From the NCBI RefSeq assembly GCF_032884065.1, contig NC_088883.1, positions 31,816,568 through 31,880,567 of the forward strand: DNA of 64,000 nt, read 5' to 3'. Made by a program: the position numbers and the translations under genes. Of this stretch, positions 46,832-60,629 are shown one piece after another. Positions within the stretch are counted from its first letter, which is position 1. Every line of letters starts with the position of its first letter. Below the pieces are notes generated by a model. That model searched no databases, was not told the DNA's origin, and saw nothing but the letters and a program-made list of their open reading frames with translations. Origin of the DNA: Artemia franciscana. Taxonomy: Eukaryota; Arthropoda; Branchiopoda; Anostraca; Artemiidae.

Positions 46832-47460
46832 CTCCTTTGTGCTGTAAAGTTCGGCTTTTTTTCCAAAATCTATAAGGAAATTTGCGATTGGAAAAAAAGA
46901 TTTTCAAAACACAAAAAAAACATTTGTTTAACGACCAAGGTGTTCAGAAGCGGATAGCCCCCTTATATGCAGATCCTTTCTCTGCAATATTTGGCTCGAG
47001 GGGGTTCAGGGCTGGCTAGAGATATGGGTTAGAATGACTATAAGTTCCCTCGAAAAACTCCCACACTAATTGACGCATACGAGACAAAAGTTCCCTAGCA
47101 TAAAGTTTATTGACATTGGAATCCTGGAAGGGGACAAGAAGCTTTTTTAAAAGTGGTAACAGCTTTAGCGTAATGAGTGAAGTATTGAGGAGGGTGCAAC
47201 CCTCCATATATGGAGTATTTTATGTTCGTTTTTCAAGCAATGCCGTTAAATATATTTCACCCTCTATGATATATACCCCTCCCCAACACGGAAGAATCCT
47301 CTACGGAAATTCTATCCAACATAAAGTGAATTCCCTCCCTCAAATTCCCTCCAGAGTGTTCTGTTGTCGCTGAAAGTCCCCTTCTCCATAAAAGTGTGTG
47401 CGGGTGATTCACCATGAAAATCTTTGCTTAGCATTCTTTCATTGCTTATAATTCTTTCTC
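46832..47460 (-). repeat. Family R: right half of the interrupted hairpin and a further partial copy
   Basis: 46832-46985 resumes the R hairpin cut at 35696 (GCTGTAAAGTTCGGC, AAGGTGTTCAGAAGCGGATAG, CCCCCTTATATGCAG). From about 47150 comes another partial R copy with TTTAGCGTAATGAGTGAAG, TATACCCCTCCCC and ACGGAAATTCTATCC, as in the copy at 16.1-17.4 kb. Confidence 0.65.
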
Positions 47461-47676
47461 TTTGGCATCTTAAAGGTTAGTAAGAAATCTCATGGTCAAT
47501 CTGAAATTATACGATACATTTGATGCAATGGAGACTATCTTTTGTCATTTCTGTGTGCTTATTCAGGTTTTTATAGTGATGGCAGTATTTCGGCGGTTGT
47601 TAAGGTATCTCATTGCCAATCTGAAAATATACTATGAGACAATCTTTTGTTTTTTTCTGTGTTATTATTAACATTA
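47461..47676. other. Short stretch between the R repeat and Helitron 2
   Basis: It holds two copies of a phrase of the type CAATCTGAAATTATACGATA (47497 and 47614) about 115 bp apart. Nothing else was recognised. Confidence 0.4.
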
Positions 47677-48112
47677 CTAGCTGTTGGTGTGGCACTTTGC
47701 GCCACACCAACACCTAATTGGTGGGGGCGCTTCGCGTGTGTACGTGCGTAATTTGGTTCGCGGTGGGGGTGCGCGTAAGTCGTTACGCGCCATTGTATTT
47801 GTGTCTCTATGTCCCACCTGTGAATATAGATAGATATATATATATGTTTTTAACTACGTAAAACTTGCGAATATACAACATTCTTGGCTGTCCCATTGTC
47901 TGTACATATACAATGCCTTATATACTTATAATGACGTCATATACAAACGCTCTTTTTATAAACAAACAAACATGCATACATACAACTTATTTTTATATAG
48001 ATAGATAGATAGATAGATAAACTTATACAATACAAATTAACTACGTAAAACTTGCGAATATACAACATTCTTCGCTGTCCCATTGTCGGTGCATATAAAT
48101 AGATTGTCAGGT

Positions 48113-50463
48113 TTACTGAACCTGAAACATGCAACGCACAATTGTCCAAAGGAAAAAAAAATCTGCGTTAAGACCTATACCACATTTTTCTAATGACTGC
48201 CCTTGAGCTTTGTTGATGGTGATTGCAAATGCTAATCGAATTGGGAATTGCAATCTTTTAAATTGAAAAGGCAGATCCGTTGGAATCATGGGAATGCGAG
48301 GAATAATAACAGCCTCACCCTCAAAAGGCCCTGTCAAGATTGTTGCCTTTATTACGTTTTCCATTGTTGTCTTTTTACGGCAAGTCGCGTGCCGTTGCAA
48401 AGTTTTGGTGGGTTGATATTTCGTAATTGTATTATTGGTACACCTATTTTTAGTTGTAGCACGTGTGGTGGAAATCCTGGGAGATCCAGGGAATTTAAAA
48501 ATTCAGATGGATAATTAACCGCTTCATTTGGTTCCAGAACTGTGTCGACTGACTTGTAAAGGACTGCCTGGTCTCGAATCTTGGTCAAAATAATATTGTT
48601 GATTTCGTGGACGTCTTTATTCTTGCCCGCCAGAATCGCTCGTTCACTTAGCCATTTATGATTTTTATAATTGGTTAGAATAATCGGAAATACTTTTTCA
48701 ACCAATTCATTTTTGAACGCCACTAAATTACAGAATTCAGCAGACAGTTGTACACGTCCTGGAATTGAGTCTACTGGGAGCTTTCCGTTCCAATTGCCAG
48801 CAATTGATCTGAAAATGTTTGACCAGAGTCATCGTTTTGCAATCGGACACGCATATTTGTAGTTAATTTTAATATTTTTACGTGTGCCCATAAATTAGAA
48901 TTTTTCAGGCAAGCATTCATTTCGTCTGCAGGAGTTGATCTAGGTATTATAGGTAATGTTTGCCTGAAATCTCCCGCAAGCAATATTAATATGCTGCCAA
49001 AGGGTTTGGACTTCCCTCGCAAATCTCACAATGATTGATCCAGAGCCTCGAGCGATTTTTTGTGTGCCATTGTGCACTCGTCCCAAATAATAAGTTTGCA
49101 TTGCTGCAATAATTTACCCATCCCAGATGATTTGGAAATATTGCACGTGGGAGTTTTTGTAGAATAAAAATTCAGAGGCAATTTCAAAGTTGAATGAGCA
49201 GTTCTTCCACCAGGCAGCAACGTTGCGGCCATTCCGGACGACGCAATTGCCAACACTGTGTCAGTTTTTGATCGAATTGATGCCAGAATCAATTTTATCA
49301 TAAATGTTTTACCAGTACCTCCTGGCACATCCAACAAGAAGATTTCTCCAACGTTGTTATCGACACAATGTATTATCTTATCATAAATGTCCTTTTGCTC
49401 AGACTTTAACTTAGAAATGTTATTTTTTAACATACGACAATAGATCACTCGTTGTGTAACTTTGTTCACGGTCCAATTCTACACATGTTAAAACAGCAGC
49501 GTTACGATTAGGTGAAGGCATTCCCAAATCCTTAAGAGGTTTGTTTGCCATACATACGCACAAATCTTCAATAATAATTAAAGTGTAGTTATAAATACAT
49601 GATGTAAAATCAAAAGTCATATCTGACGTCTCTAGCCGTTTTCGATGGAGTATATCCTCGGCCATTTTCGATTTATATTATTCCCATAACTCTGTAGGAG
49701 CTGAAGAAGAGCAAGTTGTTAGTATGACTCCAAACAATGCACGAATTTGACTTGGAGTTGTCGTTTTGCACCTGTCATTGATGCAGTTATCCCAGTGTTG
49801 GTCATTTTCCAATAAATTCAGAGCTTGGCATGCACTACGGTAAGTGTCATGTATAGTACCGTTTACAGTTCTCAAGTACTCAAAGGATGTCGGACCAGGT
49901 AAATTCACCGAAAGCAGGCGGAGAAAGAAGTATTCATGTTGATTGGGGTGAATGGTTTAGAATCTTCCTATCGTGGTATCTTTGAAGATGGTAGGCTGGC
50001 CGTCGACTGACTTACCCTGTTTTCGACGTTCAAATACTTTATTTTTAGCATTCCACGGGTAATACGAAGGCACTTCAGCATACAGCAGTTTTTTTGCAAA
50101 AGAATCATTTTGACACAAAGAAAAGAAAGCAGTTAACGTTGTATCCGGTGGATTCAGGGCTCTTTGTTGCACGTTGGATTCCAAAAAATAAATACATTGT
50201 CCATTCTGTAAATGTACCGATAATTGAACAACAGCTGGAGTTCGTTCAAGTATCGGAAATGAAAGAATTCGCCAAACAGCTTCATTACTGCTTATGTATC
50301 TTCCAGCCTGATATTGTACGATTTCATCCATATCACTGATTTCGGACTGCAAGCCAAAAACTGCCATGTCGCTGCCTTTGGTGACGTATTTCCATATGTA
50401 TTTGATTGCCTTTATGGAGTTACAGTATTCAATGTTTATGTGTGCATTAAATGTTTTTGACAA
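48113..50463 (-). pseudogene. Helitron 2 Rep tyrosine region and PIF1-like helicase
   Basis: It opens with NIEYCNSIKAIKYIWKYV, the Rep Tyr region, then IVQYQAGRYISSNEAVWRIL and the linker. The helicase has Walker A VPGGTGKTF (near 49310), Walker B LIIWDECTMAHKKS (near 49080), LLAGDFRQTLPII (near 48970), [37 protein letters not shown] (near 48220) and ends near 48113. At least five frame changes or stops break it. Unlike Helitron 1 it has no insertion at the GRIQL site. Confidence 0.88.
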
Positions 50464-50571
50464 TAAATGTGAATATGGAACAACCCACTGGTTATCTACT
50501 TCGATGGTTGTACCGTTATGCTTCTTTGTTATTGCTGTTTTACCGCCATCTTCAGTAAATCTTCTTCTATA

Positions 50572-52391
50572 TTATGAGTAACCATCATTGCCAGTAATTG
50601 TGTTGGGTACTAAGAGTCGAGGATATTGCTTTGTGCACCTTGCTTTGGCCATGCATGGTGATTTTTCATTCAGTGCACCGTAAGGTCCATGTATCATATT
50701 TTTTACAACAATATCATATAAGCCCTTATCGACATTTTCATTAGGAATTTCAGTGGAAATCACATCGTCAATATCATTAGAAGAAATTTTATCAAACAAC
50801 CATATTAGTACCATATTAGTATATGTGCGTGTGGCAATCCTCGCTTTTGCCATTCCACTGAGTACAACTAGCATCGCACAGACCCAAACACTTTAAGTTT
50901 TACTATATAATTTATCAGTGATTTCAGCTTTTGCCGGAAGACACGGGCCGTAATGTCATGTCTATGAACCACCAACTGTCCTTGAAGTAAAAGCTGCTGT
51001 ATCTCGTCCCAAGATTGATTACATGTAAATGTAATAAATAAATTTGGACGACCATAGAGACGAACATACGCAATAGCATCTTGAGCATATTCATGCATAT
51101 GACAGGGACTGCCAGCAGGTGACGAAGGTAAAATCGTTAATCTTCCAACGTTAGTGGTATTACCGTCATTTATAACTGCATCTCGCAAATGAATGTATTG
51201 TTCAGAGCGGAGCTTGGTCTGATTCAGACGGATAAAAAGCAAACGTTCTGATTCAATCTTTGCATACATATCAACGATGCATTGTTGAAAAAATTGACGG
51301 CATTTTAAAATATAATTGCCTTCATCCTGACGAATCATTAGTCTATAGGAATAATAATTCATTGTGCTGCATTTCTTATTCGTTTGTTTGTTAGTGGATG
51401 GATCTATTAATTTATTATTAAAGTGATAGCCGTCGGCTCCATCCCAAAAAATGATAGGATATCGTAGGGCATCGTAGGATCGATGAGTTTCAGCAATTCT
51501 TACCAACTGAGCGTTTCGCTTATGAAGAATAATATCTCGAGGTAAAAACTGATCACCGACCATAACGATTACCACTTCGTCGATAGTTGGAGCGTTGTAT
51601 CTACGCATATGTTGGCCAGTAGGCGTTTTGTCAGCGGAAATAACAATTTTATGCGTATCAGTAGGCATCAAATAGATTGCTGTTTTGAACAGACGCAATA
51701 AATTATTTTCGCGGAAAAGATGTTGCAATTGGGAAACAATAGTCCTTTTAAAATCGGGAGAAATTTCGCAACGTGCATTCAATTCAGAATTTCTATCACT
51801 GATGAAGTACAGTTGTTAAAAATTATGATTCTTGCCTGAGAATGGTAGAAGGGACCCTGCTCTATGATAAATTTCCCCTTTTATTTTGAAAGTAGGCATA
51901 AATTGATCTTTATTTTCGATTTGGGCACCAAACGACGTCATTTGGAAATATGAGTTATATTTTCTGATGTTTAACAAAAAACGCTTAGATTCTGACGTAG
52001 TTCCAGTAAGCAAAATCTTCAATGGCTCTGGTGGTGCAGCCAGTTGAGGAGGTTTAACTTTTCCTGAGGCGCAACACATTCCCATTGTTTCACCATTAAA
52101 TTTCAAGGCCTTGCAATAGGGAACAATTTTAAACATGGTCCCGATTTGAACACATCTACTCAAGCTATAATCATCGACTGGGCTGTACCTGAATGCCAGG
52201 CGATAATTTTCAGGCTGCTCTTGTGATTCCTTGGCACGCTTTCTTGTGGTAATTTCTCTTTGAGACGCAAGCCTGTTTTCACGCTGTTGTTGTGATTCCT
52301 CGTCACGCTTTCTTTTCTTACTTTCTCTATTAGCCGAAAGCCTTTTGGCATTTACTCTTTGTGCAGCTTCCTCGGCTGTTTCTTCTGCCAT
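50572..52391 (-). pseudogene. Helitron 2 Rep, N domain and HUH region
   Basis: It starts MAEETAEEAAQRVNAKRL at 52391 with a short basic repeat (only three units, against six or more in Helitron 1). The Cys motif region and PEPLKILLTGTTSESKRFL follow. A second frame (51782-50868) has the long Helitron_like_N part ending GSPCHMHEYAQDAIAYV and LFITFTCNQSWDEI. The HUH motif is present as VEWQKRGLPHAHILIW (His codons at 50823-50831), in a frame different from its neighbours. The protein nicks DNA and joins to the 5' end through HUH and Tyr residues in active relatives. This copy is disabled by frame breaks. Confidence 0.88.
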
Positions 52392-52646
52392 TGTAGGATT
52401 TATACTAAAATTTCTGTTTGAATTAACTCTTTGAGGTCATATACAAACATACAAAATACATACATGACGACACAATGCTCAATCCTTATAATGCCGTCAG
52501 TCGACAAACATGACGTTATTCGACAAACGCCACCCCACCGCCTAGTTGGTGGGGGCACTTCACGCCCCCAAAGACCCCCACGCGCGTAAGTCGTTACGCG
52601 CCATATTAGTTACGCACCATTGTAGTTGTGTCCCTTTGTCCCACCT

Positions 52647-52792
<146 letters not shown>

Positions 52793-52979
52793 TTTAACTA
52801 CGTAAATCTTGCGAATATACAACATTCTTCGCTGTCCCATTGTCTGTGCATATAAATAGATTGTCGGGTTTACCGACTCTTGAACATGCAATATATAATT
52901 GTCCATGGGAAAAACAATGCGTATTAAGATCTATACCTCATTATTCTAATGATGAGCTTTGTTGATGGTGACTGCTAAT

Positions 52980-54905
<1,926 letters not shown>

Positions 54906-55087
54906 TAATTTCGTCAGTCGACAAACATGACGTCAGTCGACAAACAACTTCACGAAGGCATAATCCTCAATGCTAATAATGACGTCGGTCGACAAACATG
55001 ACGTCAGTCGATAAACATGACGTCAGTTGACAGTCAACAAACATGAAGTCAGTCAACAGACAAACAACTTATTTTTTTATATATAGA

Positions 55088-56073
55088 ATATGGTTACAAC
55101 CAACGATTATGACGTCATCTTTCCATCAAGCTTGTACGAGAATAGATTATTGCAGGTTATTGCAAACAGTAATTCTGTTTAAAAACATTTATTTTTTAAG
55201 TTCTCCCGTCTGGGAGAACTTTTAGTATATTGAATTTAAAGCAATATATTCTGAATTTAAAATTTAGAAAGATGCTTGTTTCAGTTGCCTCCTAGCTAAA
55301 ATAATGAACATAATATGAATGAACCGCAGGGCTCAGTTCTTTTGGGCTTGAATTTGCTTTTTATTATATAACCCGGAACTATATCTACATGATTTATACA
55401 TTGGTGTGAAAAATTCAATTTGATATTTTCGTATACAGGAAGATAATAACAACATAAGCTGCTAGAGAGCAATAGAAAAATAAGGTTTTTCGTGCGAAAT
55501 TATTTTTTGAAAGGTATTTGTTAAGGTTTCTAAATACATCAATATCCTTTCAAATGAGCCGTTAAACAGCTCTCTGTGCTAGAAATCCGGGATGCATCGG
55601 TAGCTGGAAACCTAGTAAGAGACAATCACAGCCAATTGTAAAAAATAAAACAGCCAATAACTCCTAAAAATAGAATCAGATCAAAACATGAAGTATACTG
55701 TTGGAACTGCACTGACCAATACCCCTGTGGAGGAAACTAACTGTCCTTTGGCTTGAAAAATAAGCAGAATATGTTGGTTTGAAAATCAAGAATAGGCTGC
55801 AACCGCGATATTCCGCATCGACAACAGGTTTGATTTTTTTTTTCGTTTTTATTCCAGTGCAGCTAGCACAATTTCTCATTTGATAGGAAATTGATGTATT
55901 TAAAAACATTTCATTATAAGCAGAAATAGTTAAAAAATCAACTTTTTTACGAGAAACTGCGTTTTCTATAACTCTTTGTAGCAAATGTTACTATTATCTT
56001 TCTTCATACTAAAATCAAAATAGGATTGTTACCATTATAAAACGGATGTCCTGACCTTGGGGGTAGATTGGTA
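55088..56073. other. Stretch with no recognisable gene, upstream of the coatomer copy
   Basis: GTTCTCCCGTCTGGGAGAAC at 55200-55219 is a perfect 10-bp-arm palindrome. Otherwise nothing was recognised. I found no earlier coatomer gamma exons here. Confidence 0.45.
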
Positions 56074-58121
56074 AGGCACATACAGTAAGTAGCCTTGTCC
56101 TCAGACAACCAAATGGTACAGTATCAATGTGTTGCCTTGTATTATAATACCAGAAAAGGGGCCAAACAAGACTTAATGAAGATGTTTGAAAAACTCCTCG
56201 ATCATCTTAATTCTCCCTATGCTATGTGCTTCCTGATTCGTATCGTTGCAAAGTTGACTCAAGATGGGAACGATTCCGAACATTTAATGGATTTTTTGCG
56301 AACTTGTACCCGTCACAAATCAGACATGGTACGGTATGAAGCTGCAGCTGCTATTGTAAATTTGAAGAATCAGCCCTCAGGCTCTCTCAAGGCAGCAGTT
56401 TCAGTTTTGCAGTTGTTTTTGGCAAGCAGCAAGGCTGTTATGAGATATGCTGCTGTTAGGACACTGAATATGGTACTGACAATACATCCCAGTATAGTCA
56501 ACCCGTGCAATCTAGATCTGGAAAATCTTTGCAGCGATAGTAATCGTTTGGTGTCAACACTTGCTAATACAACCCTCCTTAATACATGCAATGAGTCATC
56601 TGTAGACAGGCTAATGCGGCAGATTTCAAATTTTGTTTCTGATATTTCAGATGAATTGAAGATTGCGGTTGTACAAAACATTCGTACGTTGTGCCGTCGT
56701 TTCCCAAAGAAGTATGGTTCTCTGTTGTCCACTCTTGCCAGTTTCTTCAGTAAAGAGGGAGGCCAGGAATATAAGAATGCCACAGTTGATGCAATTATTG
56801 CAATTATAGAGGACAACCCAGAAGCCAAAGAGCTCGGTCTGGCTTACCTATGTGAGTTTATTGAAGACTGTGAGCATACTTCTTTAGCAGTTCGTATACT
56901 GTACCTGTTGGGCCAAGAAGGTCCAAGAGTCAAACATCCTCGTCGCTACATTCGTTATATCTACAATTGTACTCAACTGGAAAAGTTTGATGTTCGTGCT
57001 GCTGCTATTTCTGCCCTTGCATACTTTGGGACACTCTGTCCAGACCTTTTGCCAGATTTCTTAGTTGTGCTGGATCGCTGCAAAATCGATCCTGATGATG
57101 AAGTGCAAGACAGAGCAAGTATTTTTCACGTTTTACTAATTCAAAAAAACTTGTATACATTAATCAAACTTGAAGTACCTCTCCCTATGCTAGAGAAGAC
57201 CCTTCTTGCGTACATTGAAGCTAGAGATTTTGACAGGTCATTTGATATAGGAACGGTACCGTTAGCACTGGCTGAGAAGCTGCCTGCTATTGAAACGATA
57301 TTAGCTGCTAGACCAAAACAAAGTCAGTCTGACTTACCGCAGGAAAGCTTTAAGTTTCTTCCAGACTTCCCCGAATTTGCTGCTTATGGACCCCTTTTTA
57401 AGATGTCAGATCCAATCATACTTTCAGATATTGACATGGAGCGTTACGTAAGGCTTGTAAAGCATGTTTTCAATAATCATATTGTTTTGGAATTTATTTG
57501 TTTTAACACGATCAATAATCAAGTCCTTGAAAACGTATCTGTTGAACTTGGAGTTTCCAACGGATTTGGTATAGATGCCTCAATCCCATGCCCTACCCTT
57601 GAGTATAATGTAGAAGGTAGAATTTATGTTAGTTTGGCATTCCCAGAATCAGTGAGTGTTTCGGTTGGCTCTTTCCCAGCCAAATTATTGTATTCACTCA
57701 AGGAAGACATAAGTGGTAACCCGAATTGGGTCATTCTGGACGATTACCCAATCAATGAGGTTGAGATTGAAGTGTCTGATCACTGTAAGAAGGTTGAGAA
57801 ATGGAATTTTAATGAATTATGGGAACAGTTGGGAGAAGGCTGGAAATCGCTGAGACCTGTTTACTTCAAGAGCCAACGCTTAATGATGCTGTGTGGAAAG
57901 TGGCAAATCATCTTGGCCTAAGGCCGTGCATGGACAGTGACTCCGTGACTAGTGGAAAATCCACCCACACAGTTATGCTCTCTGGATTGTTTCGGGGAGG
58001 ATATAATTTACTTGCTATAGGCTGGATGGGTCTCTCAGAAGAGGGGATTGATATTAAACTTGTTTTGCGATCATCCTCGACAGAGATTAGTGAACTCATT
58101 GTTTCCACTATGGCATGTTAG
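56074..58121 (+). pseudogene. COPG: Coatomer subunit gamma, 5'-truncated intronless copy with a frame break
   Basis: Coatomer gamma is a subunit of the COPI coat that drives Golgi-to-ER vesicle budding. The translation starts VALSSDNQMVQYQC, matching about residue 215 of the usual ~870-residue protein. It covers the rest of the HEAT-repeat trunk (FLIRIVAKLTQDGN; VRYEAAAAIVNL; AVRTLNMVLTIHP; RLMRQISNFVSDISDE; DVRAAAISALAYFG; DDEVQDRASIF), the linker and the appendage domain (DIDMERYVRLVKHVF; VQ-like NPNWVILDDYPINEVE). About 590 codons are open without an intron. One frame change near 57840 separates the last 90 residues ([32 protein letters not shown], ending at 58121). The missing first quarter and the lack of introns suggest a retrocopy, or else a large last exon of a divergent paralog. 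The long open frame argues for recent origin or past selection. Confidence 0.85.
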
Positions 58122-58242
58122 GAAGCAAAGGATTGCTTTTATTGTTGCTCATGAACTCGCTTATCAATGGTTTGGAAATTTAGTAATTATGGAATGGCGG
58201 ACAAACTCATGGTTAAATGAAGGCTTTGCAACTATGAGTTGA
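58122..58242 (+). pseudogene. M1-family aminopeptidase fragment with altered zinc site
   Basis: Starting right after the coatomer stop (TTAG, which also resembles a splice acceptor), a new frame reads [16 protein letters not shown] and then [20 protein letters not shown], ending MS-stop. This is the heart of M1 metallopeptidases, HExxH-(x18)-E. The second zinc His is Tyr here (HELAY, codons 58150-58164), while the distal Glu in WLNEGFAT is kept, so the motif could not bind zinc normally. Only about 38 residues of a ~900-residue protein are present, about the size of one exon. I take it as an orphan exon or pseudogene shard. Conserved WLNEGFA makes the family assignment firm. Confidence 0.85.
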
Positions 58243-58628
<386 letters not shown>

Positions 58629-58939
58629 ATATATACTATACTAGTGTTATATATCTATACCTATATATATCTATACGATATATATCTATACTAGCTGTTG
58701 ATGTGGACCTAGATAGTGGGGGTGATTCACGCCCCCTTCCAAGATCCCTCCCCCAACGCGCATAAGTCATTACGCGCCAAATTAGCTACGCGTCCTTGTA
58801 GTTGTGTCCCTGTGAACTATCTGTGAATAGAGATAGATATATATGTTTTTAACTGCGCAAAACTTGCAAATGTATGTGACGTCTTATAATGACGTCATAT
58901 GCAAACCCTCTTTTTACAAACAAACAAACATGCATACAT

Positions 58940-58953
58940 ACAACTTATTTTTA
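58940..58953. repeat. Target-site duplication of the SINE, left copy
   Basis: ACAACTTATTTTTA is repeated exactly at 59090-59103. Confidence 0.95.
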
Positions 58954-59089
58954 GTCCTGTGGTGGCGCAGTGGATTTGACCTTAGCTTGGTAATACGGGA
59001 CCAACAGGTCGAATCACGCTGCAGGAATGCACTGCAGGGCCCACGCAGGGACCTTAGTAGTCAAGAAGCGTCGTTAATTCTTAAATAAA
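58954..59089 (+). mobile_element. tRNA-derived SINE inside Helitron 3
   Basis: A 136-bp insert starts GTCCTGTGGTGGCGCAGTGG. TGGCGCAGTGG is a good RNA polymerase III A box, and GGTCGAATC about 40 bases on is a good B box (consensus GGTTCGANTC). The tail CTTAAATAAAA is A-rich. It is flanked by a perfect 14-bp duplication, the mark of LINE-mediated retroposition. The Helitron sequence is continuous across it. Confidence 0.9.
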
Positions 59090-59103
59090 ACAACTTATTT
59101 TTA
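59090..59103. repeat. Target-site duplication of the SINE, right copy
   Basis: ACAACTTATTTTTA is identical to 58940-58953. Confidence 0.95.
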
Positions 59104-59491
59104 TATAGATAGATAAAGAGATAGATTTACATATACACTATAAATTAGCTACGTAAAAATTGCGAATATACAACATTCTTCGCTGTCCCATTGTCTGTGC
59201 ATATAAATATATTGTCAGGTTTACTGACCCTCGAATATGCAACGTACAATTGTCCATGGGAAAAACAATCTGTATTAAGATCTATACAGCATTTTCTAAG
59301 GATTGCCCTTGAGCTTTGTTGAAGGTTATTGCAAATGCTAATCCAATTTGGAATTGCAGTCTTTTAAATTGGAATAATGGGAATATGACGAATAAGAACA
59401 GCCTCACCCTCAAAAGGCCCTGACAAGACTTTTGCCTGTTTTACGTTTTCCATTTTTTTTTACGGCAAGTCAGATTTTTTTTTACGGCAAG

Positions 59492-59986
59492 TCAGAATTC
59501 AGCAGGTAGTTTTATACGTCCTGAAATTGAGTCTACTGGGAGCTTTCCGTTTCCAATTGCCGGCAATTGATCTGAAAATGTTTGACCAAAGTCATCGTTT
59601 TGCAATCGGACACGCATATTTGTAGTTAATTTTAATGTTTTTACGTGTGCCCATAAATTAGAATTTTTCAGGCAAGCATTCATTTCGTCTGCAGGGGTTG
59701 ATCTAGGTATTATAGGTAATGTTTGCCTGAAATCTCCCGCAAGCAATATTAATGTGCTGCCAAAGGGTTTCGAATTTCCTCGCAAATCTCGCAATGATTG
59801 ATCCAGAGCCTCGAGCGATTTTTTGTGTGCCATTGTGCACTCGTCCCAAATAATAAGTTTGCATTGCTGCAATACTTTACCAATCCCAGATGATTTGGAA
59901 ATATTGCACGTGAGAGTTTCTGTAGAATGCAAATTCAGAAGCAATTTCAAAGCGGAATGAGCAGTTCTTCCACCAGGCAGCAACAT
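59492..59986 (-). pseudogene. Helitron 3 helicase core fragment
   Basis: The open frame reads LLPGGRTAHSALKLLLNLHS, Walker B LIIWDECTMAHKKSLEALDQ, LLAGDFRQTLPIIPRSTPAD and ends with VDSISGRIKLPAEF. The last phrase shows the uninterrupted version of the site where the hAT-like element entered Helitron 1. The Walker A box is lost to the deletion at about 60000. Confidence 0.85.
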
Positions 59987-60629
59987 TTCGGCTGTTCCGG
60001 AGTGTAGTTATAAATTTCTGATATAAAATCAAAAGTCAAATCTGAAGTCTCTAACCGTTTTTGATTAAGTATATCCTCGGTCATTTTCGATTTATATTTT
60101 TCCCATAACTCTGTATGAGCTGAAGGAGAGCAAGTTGTTAGTATGATTCCAAATAATAGGTGAATTTAACTTGGAGTTGACGTTTCGCACGCGTCATTGA
60201 TGCATTTATCCCAGTGTTGGTCATTCTCCAATAAATTCAGAGCTTGGTATGCACTACGGTAAGCGTCATGTATAGTACCGTTTACAGTTCACAAATGCTC
60301 AAAGGACGTCTGACCGAGGACATTCACCAAAAGCAGGCAGAGAAAGAAGCATTCATGTTGATTGGGGTGAATGGTGTAGAGTCTTCCTATCGTGGTAACT
60401 TTGAAGATAATGGGTTGGCCGTCGACTGTCTTACCCTGTTTTCGTGGTTCAAATACTTTATTTATAGCATTCCACGTGTAATACGAAGGCACTTCAGTCT
60501 ACAGCAGTTTTTTTTTTTTTGCAAAAGAATCATTTTGAGATAAAGAAAGAAAACAGTTAACGTTGTATCCGGTGGATTTAGGGCTCTCTGTTGCAAGTTG
60601 GATTCCGAAAAATAAACACGTTGACCATA

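Larger units (their letters stand above)
47677..52527 (-). mobile_element. Helitron 2, fullest copy, reverse strand
   Basis: Its 3' end is CTAG at 47677-47680 (AACAGCTAG read on the reverse strand), preceded by the GC-rich hairpins GGTGTGGCGCAAAGTGCC-like. The coding region from 52391 to about 48113 covers the Helitron N domain, a Rep with its HUH motif, and a complete PIF1-like helicase, with several frame breaks. At the 5' side the tip is missing. At about 52527 the sequence joins the truncated 3' end of another Helitron. It belongs to the same family as Helitrons 1 and 3 (about 85-90% alike by eye). Confidence 0.9.
58691..60629 (-). mobile_element. Helitron 3, 5'-truncated and internally deleted
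   Basis: The 3' terminus is CTAG at 58691-58694 (AACAGCTAG on the reverse strand) with a decayed GC-rich tail. From there it holds the end of the helicase (59180-59470), a deletion, the helicase core (59492-59986), a second deletion at about 60000 and the Rep-helicase linker up to about 60629, where similarity ends. It is interrupted by a SINE. Confidence 0.85.
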
